From NCBI GenBank assembly GCA_030674155.1, contig CM060342.1, positions 18,135,514 through 18,158,013 of the forward strand: a stretch of DNA of 22,500 nucleotides, given 5' to 3'. A model generated the notes under the pieces. It was not told where the DNA came from and did no database searches. It saw nothing but the letters and a program-made list of their open reading frames with translations. Each line of letters begins with the position of its first letter. The first letter of the stretch is position 1. Both the position numbers and the translations under genes were made by a program. This document shows, in pieces, positions 11,286 through 21,221 of the stretch. The DNA comes from Stramonita haemastoma. Lineage: Eukaryota; Mollusca; Gastropoda; Neogastropoda; Muricidae.

Positions 11286-11385
11286 GTTTGATTATGATTT
11301 GTATCTATATGCCTGTCAGTATTGTAATTGCCCTTCAGGGATGATTAAAGTGTTTTTGACTTGACTTGACTTGATTTGACTAACC
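11286..11385 (+). mobile_element. Retroposon 3' end with (TTGAC)n tail
   Basis: The satellite is cut at 11285. The sequence then ends with CCCTTCAGGGATGATTAAAG and a run of TTGAC units (about 11356-11381). A conserved end followed by a short simple repeat is typical of the 3' end of a 5'-truncated LINE or LINE-dependent SINE. No coding part remains, so the family is not assigned. Confidence 0.6.
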
Positions 11386-11875
11386 ATAGAGGAAAAAAAA
11401 CACATATATCTGAAAAAAGAAACTCACGGTTCGCGTGGATGACTCCCCTCTCACGGAACCACTCAGTCCTCTTCCCCAGCCATTGCTCTCCTGCCTTCAC
11501 TCGCAGGCCGCACGTGACCACATCTGCATAAACATGAACATCACATTAGCATAATCATGCAGTCTGCATTTTGCATTATCAGGACGATCCACTTTCTTCA
11601 AGAATTTCCTGGCCTTCTGCAAAGACAGGAAAATTAGAGTAATGCACCAGAATGACTGTGACATTTTACACAAAGAGACAGGATTATAAACGTTTGTGTC
11701 AAGTCAAAACTGTAAGATTCCATCTGGATAGGGTCGCCGGACAGGGATTATCTTGTAATGAAGGGAGTAAGGAAAGAATTCCAGACGTATAGCTCGTTAT
11801 TGAAGAGTGTGTATGTGCGTGCAATAAAATCATGGCCTTTAAAAAAAAAAAATTGAAAACTCAGAAATTATTCGA

Positions 11876-12172
11876 TTCGCCACCTGCCCTTACCCCGTCC
11901 TCTCCTCCCCTCCTCCCACCCAACCCTCCTCCCCACCCTCGTCCCCCTCGCACCACCACCCACCCCTCCCACCCCCACCAAACACCCACACTCCCCCCCC
12001 CTCCCATGTCCCTCCCCCTCCGCCCCTCCTCCCCCTCACCCCCCCTTCGTCCCTCCCCTCTCCCCACTTCCATCCTCCCCCCTCACTCCCCCCTCTCCCC
12101 ACTTCCATCCTCCCCCATCCCTCCCCCTCTCCCAGCTCCCTCTAGTCCCTCCCTCTATCCTTCTTCTTCCCC
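11876..12172 (+). repeat. C-rich tract of direct repeat copy 2
   Basis: Nearly pure pyrimidine, CCCTCC/CCCACC-rich. It sits in the position of 8045-8340 but with different internal phrasing, as expected for a slippage-prone tract. A phrase around CCCCACTTCCATCCTCCCCC is repeated within it. Confidence 0.95.
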
Positions 12173-12180
12173 GATGCTTC

Positions 12181-12485
12181 TCCCTGGCACAAACATGGAG
12201 GATAGACAACACATCTCCCCCAAAGCCAGGAGGATTAGAACTTAAGGGGCAGATCCAAAAACAGATCTCCTCTTCCTAACTGAAAACTCAACCTCTTATC
12301 CTCAAACTTTTCAACCCTATATATCACACTAACAATTCCACAATTTACAGCTGTCTTTTTCGAGATCTCATAACAATTTCAAACTTAAACATTATTACCG
12401 AGCATCTGGCTCCACCACGCCCTTCTTTCAAAACCCTAAATACCACTGTCTACAATTTTATGGAAAAACTCAGCCTTCACTTCCT
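12181..12485 (+). repeat. Repeat D, copy 2
   Basis: Nearly collinear with copy 1 from TCCCTGGCACAAACATGGAG onward, with small differences including a short insertion near 12433-12441. It ends at TTCACTTCCTCG, where the second satellite block starts. Confidence 0.88.
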
Positions 12486-15400
12486 CGGCGCCACACACAT
12501 CGCAAATGGTAGGAGAGGGTGTATGCATACAGTGCCATATTGTCTTGGTGCCTTGGGGTCTGTAACCGTGCAAAAGTCGGGGTAGGACGGGCCTCAAAAC
12601 CACCCTTTAGGTCCCGTCTTGCCTAAAACCGCACCTTTTTCGCTGGGGGGGTGGGTATGCGTGCGCACACGCGCGCGCGCGCGCGCGCAGGTGCTTGTCA
12701 GTGTGTTCGTTTGTTTGCTCGCATGTGGAGGGGACCCTGCACTTGCCTGTGGTGCATGATATTGCTGTATAGTGTCATTATTAGTGTTTGCCCTGCTTGG
12801 TTTTTGTTGTGTACACCGTGGCAGATTTCCTTGGAAGAAACTAGCTTTCTCAGCTCTCCAGGGCTGCGGAGTCGCCACAGGTCCGGCGCCACAAACATCG
12901 GAAATGGTAGGAGAGGGTGTATGCATACAGTGCCATATTGTCTTGGTGCCTTGGGGTCTGTAACAATGAAAACGTTGAAGTAGCACGGGCCTGAAAACCA
13001 CTCTTTGGGTCCCGTCTTTGCCTAAAACCGCAACTTTTTCGCAGGGGGTGGGTATGCGTGCACGAACGCACGCGCTCGCAGGTGCATATCAGTGTGTTCG
13101 TTTGTGTGTGCGATTGTGGAGGGGACCCTGCACTTGCCTGTGGTGCATGATATTGCTGCATATTGTCATTATTAGTGTGCGCCTTCCTTGGTTTTTGTTG
13201 CCTGCACTATGCCAGATTTCCTTGCAAGAAACTAGCTTTCTCAGCTCTCCAGGGTTGCGGAGTCGGCACAGGTCCGGCGCCACACACACATCGGAAATGG
13301 TAGGTGAGGGTGTATGTATACAGTGCCATACTTCTTGGTACCTTGGGGTCTGTAACCGTGAAAACGTTGGGGTAGGACGGGCCTGAAAACATCTCTTTCG
13401 CTCCCGTCTTTGCCTAAAACCGCACGTTTCTCGCCAGCGGAAGGTATGTCCGCACACGCGTGCGCGCGAAGGTGTTTGTCAGTGTGTTCGTTTCTGTGCG
13501 CGCATGTGGAGGGGACCCTGCACTTGACTGTGGTGCATGATATTGCTGTATATTGTCATTATTACAGTGCGCCCTGCTTGGTTTTTATTGAGTACACCGT
13601 GGTAAATTTCCTTGCAAGAAACTAGATTTCTCAGCTCTCCAGGGCTGAGGAGTCGCCACAGGTCCGGCGCCACACACATCGGAAATGGTAGGAGAGGGTG
13701 TATGCATACAGTGCCATATTGTCTTGGTGCCTTGGGGTCTGTAACCGTGCAAAAGTCGGGGTAGGACGGGCCTGAAAACCACTCTTTGGCTCCCATCTTT
13801 GCCTAAAACCGCACCTTTTTCGCTGCGTGGGTGGGTATACGTGTGTGCACGCTCGCGCGCGCAGGTGTTTGTTAGTGTGTTCGTTTGTGTCCGCACATAC
13901 GGAGAGGACCCTGCACTTGCCTTTGAGGCATGATATTCCTGTATATTGTCATTATTAGTGTGCGCCTTCCTTGGGTTTTGTTGCGTACACCGTGGCAGAT
14001 TTCATTGCAAAAAAAGTAGCTTTCTCAAATCTCCAGGGCTGCGGAGTCGCCACGGGTCCCGCGCCACACACTTCGACAAATGGAAGGAGAGGGTGTATGC
14101 ATACAATGCCATATTGTCTTGATGTCTTGGGGTCTCTAACCGTGATAAAGTAGGGGTAGGACGAGCCTGAAAACCACTCTTTGCCTCCCGTCTTTGCCTA
14201 AAACCGCACCTTTTTCGCTGGGGGATGGGTATGCATGCGTTTTCGCCAGCGCGCGCAAGTGTTTTTCAGAGTGTCCGTTTCTGTGAGCACATATGAAGGG
14301 GACCCTGCACTTAACTGTGGTGCATGATATTCCTGTATATTGTCATTATCAGTGTGCGCCCTGCTTGGTTTTTCTTCCGTACACCGTGGCAGATTTCCTT
14401 GCAAAAAACTAGCTTTCTCAGATCTCCAGGACTGCGGAGTCGCCACAGTTCCGACGCCACACACATCGGAAATAGTAGGAGAGGGTGTATGCATACAGTG
14501 CCATATTGTCTTGGTGCCTTGGGGTCTGTAACCGTCCAAAAGTCGGGGTATGACGGGCCTGAAAACCACTCTTTCGCTCCCGTCTTTGCATAAAACCACA
14601 CCGTTTTCGCCGGGGGGACTGGGTATGCCTGCGCATACGCGCTCGCGTGCAGGTGTTTGTCAGTGTGTTCGTTTTTGTACACACATGTGGAGGGTACCCT
14701 GCACTTGCCTGTGAGGCATAATATTGCTGTATATTGTCATAATTAGCGTGCGCCCTGCTTGGGTTTTGTTTCGTAAACAGTGGCAGATTTCCTTACAAGA
14801 AACTAGCTTTCTCAGCTTTCCAGAGCTGCGGAGTCGCCACAAGTCCGGCGCCACACACATCGGAAATAGCAGGAGAGGGTGTATGCATACAGTGCCATAT
14901 TGTCTTGGTGCCTTGAGGTCTGTAACCGTGCAAAAGCCCGGGTAGGACGGGCCTGAAAACAACTCTTTGGCTCCCGTCTTTGGTTAAAACCGCACCTTTC
15001 TCGCCGGGGGGGGGGGGGGGGTATGCAAGCGCGAACGCACGCGCACGCAAGTGTTTGTCAGTATGTTCGTTTGTGTGCGCATATATGGAGGGGACCCTGT
15101 ACTTACCTGTGGTGCATAATATTGCTGTATATTGTCATTATTAGTGTCCGCCCTGCTTAGTTTTTCTTGTGTATACCGTGGAATTTTTCTTTTAAAAAAA
15201 ACTAGCTTTCTCAGCTCTCAAGGGCTACGGTGTCGCCACAGGGCCGGCGCCACACACATCGGAATGGTAGGAGAGGGTGTATCCATTCAGTACCATATTG
15301 TCTTCGTGCATTGGGGTCTGTAACCGAGCAAAATTCGAAGTAGGACGGGCCTGAAAACCACTCTTTGGGTCCGGTCTTTGCCTAAAACTGCACCTTTTTC

Positions 15401-16266
15401 GCCTGGGGGTGGGTATGCGTGAGCGCACACGCGCGCGCGCAGGTGTTTGTCAGTGTGTTCGTTTGTGTATGCGCATGTGGAGGGGACCCTGCACTTGCCT
15501 TTGGTACATGATATGTCTGTATATTGTCAATATTAGTTTGCGCCTTGCTTGGTTTTTGTTGCGTACACCGTGGCAGATTTCCTTCCAAAAAACTAGCTTT
15601 CTAAGCTCTCCAGGACTGCGGAGTCGCCACAGGTTCGGCGCCACACACATCAGAAATAGCAGGAGAGGGTGTATCCATACAGTGCCATATTGTCTTGGTG
15701 CCTTGGGGTCTGTAACCTTGAAAAAGTCGGGGTAGGACGGGCCTGAAAACCACCCTTTCGCTCCCGTCTTTCCCTAAAACCGCACCTTTCTCGCCGAGGG
15801 GGTGGGTATGCATGCGAGCACGCAATCGCGCGCAGGTGTTTGTCTGTGTGTTCGTTTCTGTGTTCACATCTGGAGAGGAGCCTGCACTTGCCTGTGAGGC
15901 ATGATATTCCTGTATATTGTCATTATTCGTGTGCGCCCTGCTTAGTTTTTGTTGCGTACACCGTGGCAGATTTCCTTGCAAGAAATTAGCTTTCTCAGCT
16001 CTCCAGGGCTGCGGAGTCGCCACAGGACCGGCGCCACACACATCGGAAAGGGTAGGAGAGGGTGTATGCATACAGTGCCATATTGTCTTGTTGCCTTGGG
16101 GTCTGTAACCGTGGAAAAGTTGGGGTAGGACAGGCCTGAAAACCACTCTTTAGGTCCCGTCTTTGCCTAAAACTGCACCTTTCTCACCGAGGGGGGAGGC
16201 GGAGGGTCGGTATGCATGCACGTACGCGTGCGCGCACAGGTGTTTCTCAGTGTGTTCGTTTGTGTT
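12486..16266 (+). repeat. ~393 bp satellite, block 2 (about 10 monomers)
   Basis: GTATGCATAC or a one-base variant marks units at 12521, 12919, 13312, 13700, 14095, 14487, 14881, 15279, 15671 and 16064. Spacings are 388-398 bp with a mean near 394. Sequence and orientation match block 1. The G run (up to about 14 G near 15006-15020) and the CG-alternating stretch (for example 12669-12688) vary most between units. The block ends mid-unit at about 16266, where a 5'-truncated SINE tail begins. Confidence 0.97.
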
Positions 16267-16268
16267 CC

Positions 16269-16412
16269 GCTTTTCATAAGAGTAGGCCATCGTGTGCTGG
16301 TGGGAACAGACGACATTTACACAAACTGCATACACACGGGGACTGGATGTAAAAAAGCATAAGAGTTTTTATTCCATTATCCTTGATATAAAAGAACAAA
16401 TCAATCAATCCT
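16269..16412 (+). mobile_element. 5'-truncated SINE 3' fragment (left outer arm)
   Basis: This matches the 3' portion of the SINE at 22063-22209 in inverted orientation, with roughly nine substitutions and two one-base gaps over about 145 bp by eye. It ends with ATTCCATTATCCTTGATAT (16371-16389) and AATCAATCAATC. It forms the left outer arm of the nested inverted repeat. Confidence 0.85.
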
Positions 16413-16603
16413 CTCTTCCCTCCACCTCCCAACCCCCCCACCCCACCTCCTCCCCCACCCCACCCTCCTCCCCCCACCCACCCCCCCCCTCCCCCTCTCC
16501 AACCCCCTCCCTTACTTACCCTCAATTCCCAACCCCCTCCCCTCCCTCCCCTCCCCACCCACCCCCTACCCCTCCCCTCCCTCTCCTTCACACCCCCTCT
16601 CCA
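16413..16603 (+). repeat. C-rich tract
   Basis: CCCTCC/CCCACC-like pyrimidine tract between the SINE tail and repeat D copy 5. Its inverted counterpart is the G-rich tract at about 21826-22001. Confidence 0.95.
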
Positions 16604-16784
16604 GACCCCCATACAGATCTGCAATTCAGAACTCACATCTTAACTTCCTGCCTTCACATTTTTACAACTTATCACTAAACCAACAACTTCAAATTACACA
16701 CCTGTCTTTTACTATATCTTCACAAATTCACAATCATTTACGTCTACAATCAGTTACTTTTGCCCTCTACTTCTTTCACACAGG
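16604..16784 (+). repeat. Repeat D, copy 5 (5' truncated)
   Basis: This matches 21342-21522 inverted, with about 11 substitutions in some 175 bp by eye. It runs from CATACAGATCTGCAATTC to CTACTTCTTTCACACAGG. The first ~80 bp of D, present in the right-hand copy, are missing. The C-rich tract joins directly inside D. Confidence 0.85.
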
Positions 16785-17305
16785 TCAACACTAAGTCTAC
16801 AATTTCATAACAAAATCACTGCTTCATTTCAATCACATCAAAGCATTTATCTCAACTACAAAGCAACTGCAAACAATTCAAAGGGATACAACTCTTTAAA
16901 CAACTATATGGCCACAGAAGGGGAAGTAATATTCACATCAAGTAGCACACACACACTTCCTCGATCATTTGCAACAATATTTTTCACAAATTCAATAACA
17001 CTGCATATTCAACTTTCATCTCATGCAAAAATGGTAACCAGTTCTCTTCAACTTTTACTTTATGCACATGATACCATTATTTTCCCCACTACAAACAAGG
17101 GTAAAAGATGCAGTACACATTTTGGATACTTAATCATCTCAATGGAAACTTATTGTGAATCTGGTGAAACCAAAATCAGGATATCCCGCCACGAGACATC
17201 TCCTAATAATTATGGAAAATACCAAAAAAGTGCTGGAAGTTATTAACAGTTTTACATATTTAGGAACCAACTTCTGCAGCAGTGGTAGTTTTGCAAAATG
17301 CAAGA

Positions 17306-17629
17306 AAAATGCTTATGATTAACCTACTTAAGTCATGTTAATTTGATAAGGACTGCACGGAAAAAAGAACTATGTACACATATGACACTTGATTTATTCG
17401 ATAAAATTGTTCAACCTGTTTTGTTGTATGGATGTGAAATTTGGGGATATGAAAATGTCATGCATGGAAAATGCTTATGATAAAGCTGCTAAAGTCATGT
17501 TTATCTTGATAAGGACTGCACAGCAAATAGAACTGCCTACACATGTGACACTTGATTTATTCGACAAAATCGTTGTACCTGTTTTGTTGTATGGATGTGA
17601 AGTTTGGGGATATGAAAATATAGCAATAA
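17306..17629 (+). repeat. 162-163 bp tandem duplication inside the LINE
   Basis: GCTTATGAT starts at 17311 and again at 17473. Both copies continue through a matching GATAAGGACTGCAC and end in TTTGGGGATATGAAAAT. The segment codes for the stretch ending in LLYGCEVWGYEN. Copy 1 carries stops and a one-base loss relative to copy 2. The event may be a replication slip after the element had died. Confidence 0.9.
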
Positions 17630-17955
17630 TTTCATAAGTTTCAGTTCAAGGTTTTAAAATACAGTTGTCCTTTAAAGCAAACGACATCAACTTTGTTAGT
17701 ATATGGAAAAGCCAGCAGATATCCCTTGTCTAGTTTGGTCTCTGTTCCAATGGTACGTTTCTGGATGTAGCTGCTCGACTTCCAGTATGAAAAGCTGCCA
17801 TCAAGTGTTTACCACATGATGAAAGATTAACTTGACAAATATTTGATTCAATCAGCATGGCTAAATATGATTAAAAGCATATCTTAGTACAAAGCGGTTT
17901 TGACTGTTTGTGGGAGAGACAGTTATGCTAACGTATTAATTTTCTTCAAGTATCT

Positions 17956-18060
17956 AAAAGTTCACATATCAAAGTTAAAAGTTCACATATCAGAGTTAAA
18001 AGTTTACACATCAAAGTAAAAAGTTCATACATCAAAGTGAAAAGTTCACATATCAAAGCC
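17956..18060. repeat. 21 bp minisatellite, five units
   Basis: Five head-to-tail units of the form AAAAGTTCACATATCAAAGT plus one base, each differing at a few sites. It sits within LINE-derived sequence and 21 bp is seven codons, yet stop codons inside it show it is not coding now. One to two units reappear inverted at 21170-21209. Confidence 0.95.
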
Positions 18061-18143
18061 TTCTTAATAGAAAATGTTCTTAATGAATGAGCCGTGGGAT
18101 AATAGAAGACGCCTTTGTCATAGAAATTTGAAGATCGATTTTG
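18019..18143 (+). repeat. Left inner arm of the nested inverted repeat
   Basis: The sequence from the fourth minisatellite unit through GCCTTCTTAATAGAAAATG and AATGAATGAGCC to ATCGATTTTG is found inverted at 21084-21209. Identity is about 90% by eye. It overlaps LINE-derived coding sequence, so the right-hand copy carries a LINE fragment too. Confidence 0.88.
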
Positions 18144-18572
18144 GTCAGGAAAAATATAGAACTTGTCTACCAGATACATATGTTTACGCTTTTATGAAAT
18201 TTCCCTGTAGTTGTCACAAGCTTCCAATGGAGGATGGACCTTTCCATAACAAACAAGAATAAAGAATGTGCTCAAAATACAATATATCTGTTTAAGGGGA
18301 TGAGTTGTATTTGATGATGGATTGTCCCTACTCTATACATTTACAACAAGATTTGAATCCTCAGCAGTTTCTTCAACCCTTGTACAGTTATAAATGTTGC
18401 AGGCTGATGAAATGTAAATCTGGAAAAGTTCTCCTGCCTCTCCAAATTCATAAGATGTGCAGGTATTTCTTGAAAATTCATTTGTTATCAGTCACATGTG
18501 TACATTGTGCTTTTTTTTTTTAAAGATTGATACACTTTAAAAATGTTTTGAGGTTTTAATGCTGGTTGTTTG

Positions 18573-18890
18573 TCATTTTGTGATGAACTCATTTTGTGGT
18601 GGCACCATTGGAGGATGCAATTTCTGTCGTTTTTGACAAGTGGTTATAAAGATACACTTTGTCCTGTTTGAAATAAAAGACATATTATTGTGACCAATAT
18701 GTGCCTGCATATCATTGACAAGCTGGTTTGGATCACTGCTGTTACATTGAATTGATGTATCATCAACAAAGATTTGACATAAAGAATGACTATACAGAGG
18801 CAGGCTATCATTAAAGATAGTGAAAAGAAGTGGTCATAGTATTGATCCCTGTGGTATTCGATATTTGACGGGTAATAAGGTGGATCTCCT
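18573..18890 (-). mobile_element. Second decayed LINE fragment, reverse transcriptase palm
   Basis: On the minus strand one frame reads IPQGSIL (18837-18857), then a stop, then PLLFTIFND. It continues to FVDDTSI, whose FVDD (18759-18770) matches the YADD catalytic motif with both aspartates kept, and later to TKCIFITTCQKRQK. This is the order of conserved reverse transcriptase blocks in jockey/CR1-like LINEs. Only about 100 codons remain, ending in a stop at 18573-18575. It differs from the plus-strand LINE next to it and faces it tail to tail. Confidence 0.8.
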
Positions 18891-18976
18891 AGGCCCAATT
18901 TCAACAAGGTGTTGATGATTCCTGAGAAACGGGTGTAAAATGTGAAATGTGAATGTAATGGCATTTGAATTTTTGA

Positions 18977-19306
18977 ATGAAGAGAGAAAGTGAAGTTATA
19001 GTGCACATGAAAGTTGCTGAAGTGTATTTGGAATTTTTGACACATTGTATATGCCTGATGAAACATTTAGAAGGCAATATTAGCTCCCTTGAAAGGGTAT
19101 TATAAAGAGTGATATTCTTTTTATTGTTTGAAGTTGCTGAGATGAAGAGAGAAAGTGAAGTTATAGGGCAGATAAATGTTGCTGAAGTGTATTTGGAATT
19201 TTGGACACATTGTATATGCCTGCTAAAACACTTTGAAGGCAATATTAGCTCCCCTTGAAAGGGTATTATAAAGAGTGATATTCTTTTTTATTGTTTGAAG
19301 TTGCTG
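18977..19306. repeat. 165 bp tandem duplication, two copies
   Basis: ATGAAGAGAGAAAGTGAAGT starts at 18977 and again at 19142. Both copies continue through GTATTTGGAATTTT, CACATTGTATATGCCTG and AGGGTATTATAAAGAGTGAT, and each ends with GTTTGAAGTTGCTGAGA. By eye the copies differ at about a dozen sites. No family is recognised. Confidence 0.92.
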
Positions 19307-19335
19307 AGAATTGCGGAGAAAAGTGTGTAAGTAAT

Positions 19336-19646
19336 GGAAATGAAGCGTGAGTTTTTGCCTAAAATTGTAGACTATGGTGTTTAGGTGTGTAAAAGAAGGT
19401 GATTGTGGAGCCCAATGTTTGACAATAAGGTTTAATTTTGAAATTGTGAGTAGATCTAAAAAAAAAAAAAAAGACAGGTGTAAATTTTGGACTTGTTAGT
19501 GTAATATATAGTTTTGAAAGTTTGAGAGCAAGAAGTTAAGGTTTGAGTTAGGAAGTGCAGATCTGTTTTTGGATCTGCTCCTAAATTCTAATCCTCCGGG
19601 CTTTGGAGGAGATGTATTGTCTATCTTCCCATGTATGTGCCAGGGA
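19336..19646 (-). repeat. Repeat D, copy 3 (minus strand)
   Basis: Read on the minus strand it follows copies 1 and 2 from CTCCCTGGCACATACATGG through CAAAAACAGATCTGC to TCTACAATTTTAGGC and the final CTTCATTTCC. A 15-base A run at 19460-19474 on the plus strand interrupts it. The satellite does not follow at its 3' end; it continues into the 165 bp tandem region. Confidence 0.85.
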
Positions 19647-21053
19647 GGGGGTGGGGGAGAGGGGGGAGGGGGGGGGGGAGAGGGAGGTAGGGGAGGGGGG
19701 GGGAGGGAGGAGAAGGGAGGAGGGGGAGGGGGAGAGGAGGGGGGGAGCGGGGGGAGGGGATAGGAGGAGAGAGGAGGAGGAGAGGGAGGGGAGTGGGGGA
19801 GAGGGGAGTGGAGGGTGTGGGGGAGAGGGTCGGGGGGGGAGGGGAGAGGAGGGGGGAGGGGCACGGGTGGAGGGGTAGGAGTGGAGGGGGGAGAGGGAGG
19901 GGAGGAGGGGGTGGGGAGGAGGGGTGGATCGGGAGGGGGGGGGGGGGGGAGAGGGAGGGTGGAGGAGGGGGGAGGGGGGAGGGGGGGGGGAGGGAGGGGG
20001 GGTCGAGGGGGGAGGGAGGGGGGGGTCGAGGGGGGAGGGGGGCGGAGGGGGGAGGGAGGGGGGTCGAGGGGGGACAGGGTGAGGGGGCGGAGGGGGGAGA
20101 GGGTGAGAGGGTGAGGGGGCGGAGGGGGGAGGGGGAGGGGTGGGGGAGGGAGGGGGAGAGGGGGTGGGGGTTGGAGGGGGAGAGAGGGGGCAGAGGGGGG
20201 AGGGAGGGGGGGTCGAGGGGGGGAGGGGTGAGGGGGGGAGGGTGAGGGTTGGGGGAGGGTTGGGGGAGGGAGGGGGGGTGGGGGTTGGAGGGGAGGGGGG
20301 ATGGAGGGGGAGGGGGGAGGGTGGAGGGGAGGGGAGGGGAGGTGGGGGAGGGAGGGGGGTGGGGGTTGGAGGGGGGGAGGGGGGGAGGGGGGGAGGGAGG
20401 GGGGTCGAGGGGGGGAGGGGTGAGGGGGGGGGGGGGGAGGGTGTGGGGTGGTGGAGGGGAGGGGGGATGGGGGGAGAGGGGGGAGGGTGGAGGGGAGGGG
20501 GAGTGGGGGAGGGGGAGGGAGGGGTGGAGGGTGGGGTGAGGGGGAGGGGGAGGGGAGGTGGGGGAGGGGGAGGGAGGGGTGGAGGGGGAGGGAGGGGAGG
20601 GAGGGGGGGGGGAGGGGGGAGGGGGGTGGAGGGAGATGGGGGAGGGGGAGGGTGGGGTAGGGGGAGGTAGGGGGAGGGGGGGTGGAGGGGGGAGGGGGTG
20701 GAGGGGGTGGGGGAGGGGAGGGAGGGGGAGGGAGGGAGGAGGGGGTGGAGGGGGTGGAGGGGGAGGGGGGAGGGGGGGACGGGGAGGGTGGGAGAGAGGG
20801 GGGGTGGGGAGAGGGGGTGGGGAGGGTGGGGAGGGGGGGTGGGGGAGGGGGTGGGGGAGGGGGGGAGGGTGGGGGTGGGGGTGGGGGTGGGGTGGGAGAG
20901 GGGGGGGGTTGGGTGGGGTGAGGGGGAGGGGGTGGGGGAGGGAGGGAGGGCTGGTTGGGGGAGGGGGTGGAGGGGGAGGGGGAAGAGGGGGATGAGGGGG
21001 AGGGGGGGAGGGGATGGCGGGGGAGGGAGAGGGGGAGGAGGGGGGGTGTTGGG
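19642..21053 (-). repeat. 1.4 kb G-rich strand (C-rich on minus)
   Basis: Almost unbroken G runs with GGGGGAGGG and GGGGGTGGG phrases, very few C and almost no A pairs. GGTCGAGGGGGGAGGGAGG-like phrases repeat around 20010-20080. The strand asymmetry is extreme for 1.4 kb, and G-quadruplex potential is very high. It sits on the 5' side of D copy 3, as the shorter tracts do for the other D copies. The long Pro/Ser/Leu frame on the minus strand (19581-21065) is a composition artefact. Confidence 0.97.
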
Positions 21054-21083
21054 AATCTTAGTCAAGTTGTCTGATTTTCCTTA

Positions 21084-21209
21084 CAAAATCGATTAAGAAA
21101 TTTCCATGATAAAGGCGTCTTCCATTATCCCATGGCTCATTCATTAAGAACATTTTCTATTAAGAAGGCTTTGATATGTGAACTTTTCACTTTGACATGT
21201 CAACTTTTT
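21084..21209 (-). repeat. Right inner arm of the nested inverted repeat
   Basis: Reverse complement of 18019-18143 with small differences: four scattered substitutions in the central part, a short divergent patch near ATCGATT, and changes in the minisatellite unit. Confidence 0.88.
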
Positions 21210-21221
21210 AATATTTGAGAA

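Larger units (their letters stand above)
11377..12485 (+). repeat. 1.1 kb direct repeat, copy 2
   Basis: Second copy of 7499-8646, about 3.88 kb downstream. It has the same order: unique-looking half, AATAAA (11823-11828), 12-base A run (11841-11852), C-rich tract and repeat D. It again runs straight into the satellite at the same junction (TTCCTC then GCGCCACACACATC). It lacks about 55 bp of AT-rich sequence found near 7525-7580. Confidence 0.9.
16908..18523 (+). mobile_element. Decayed LINE (non-LTR retrotransposon), reverse transcriptase and C-terminal part
   Basis: A broken remnant of the polyprotein that copies the element's RNA into DNA. In frame 3, LLYAHDTIIF (17055-17084) corresponds to the catalytic YADD motif; the first of its two aspartates is replaced by His, so the enzyme would be inactive. 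The reading moves to frame 1 at about 17224, with SFTYLGTNFCSSGSF (17248-17292) and PVLLYGCEVWGYENI (17578-17622). It moves to frame 2 from about 17636 on, with KFPCSCHKLPMEDG (18197-18238) and a CPYS stretch in the C-terminal part. Several stops, two frame changes, a 162 bp internal duplication and a 21 bp minisatellite interrupt it. The 5' half of the element is absent. The C-terminal style resembles LINEs common in molluscs, but I cannot name the clade. Confidence 0.85.

Noticed and set aside
8647..16266. CRISPR-like array
   Set aside because: The repeated unit is about 393 bp and contiguous, without short repeats and unique spacers, and the context is eukaryotic.
19581..21065. 494-codon minus-strand open frame rich in Pro, Ser and Leu
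   Set aside because: It is the complement of a pure G-rich tract. Stop codons cannot occur where T and A are almost absent, so length has no meaning.
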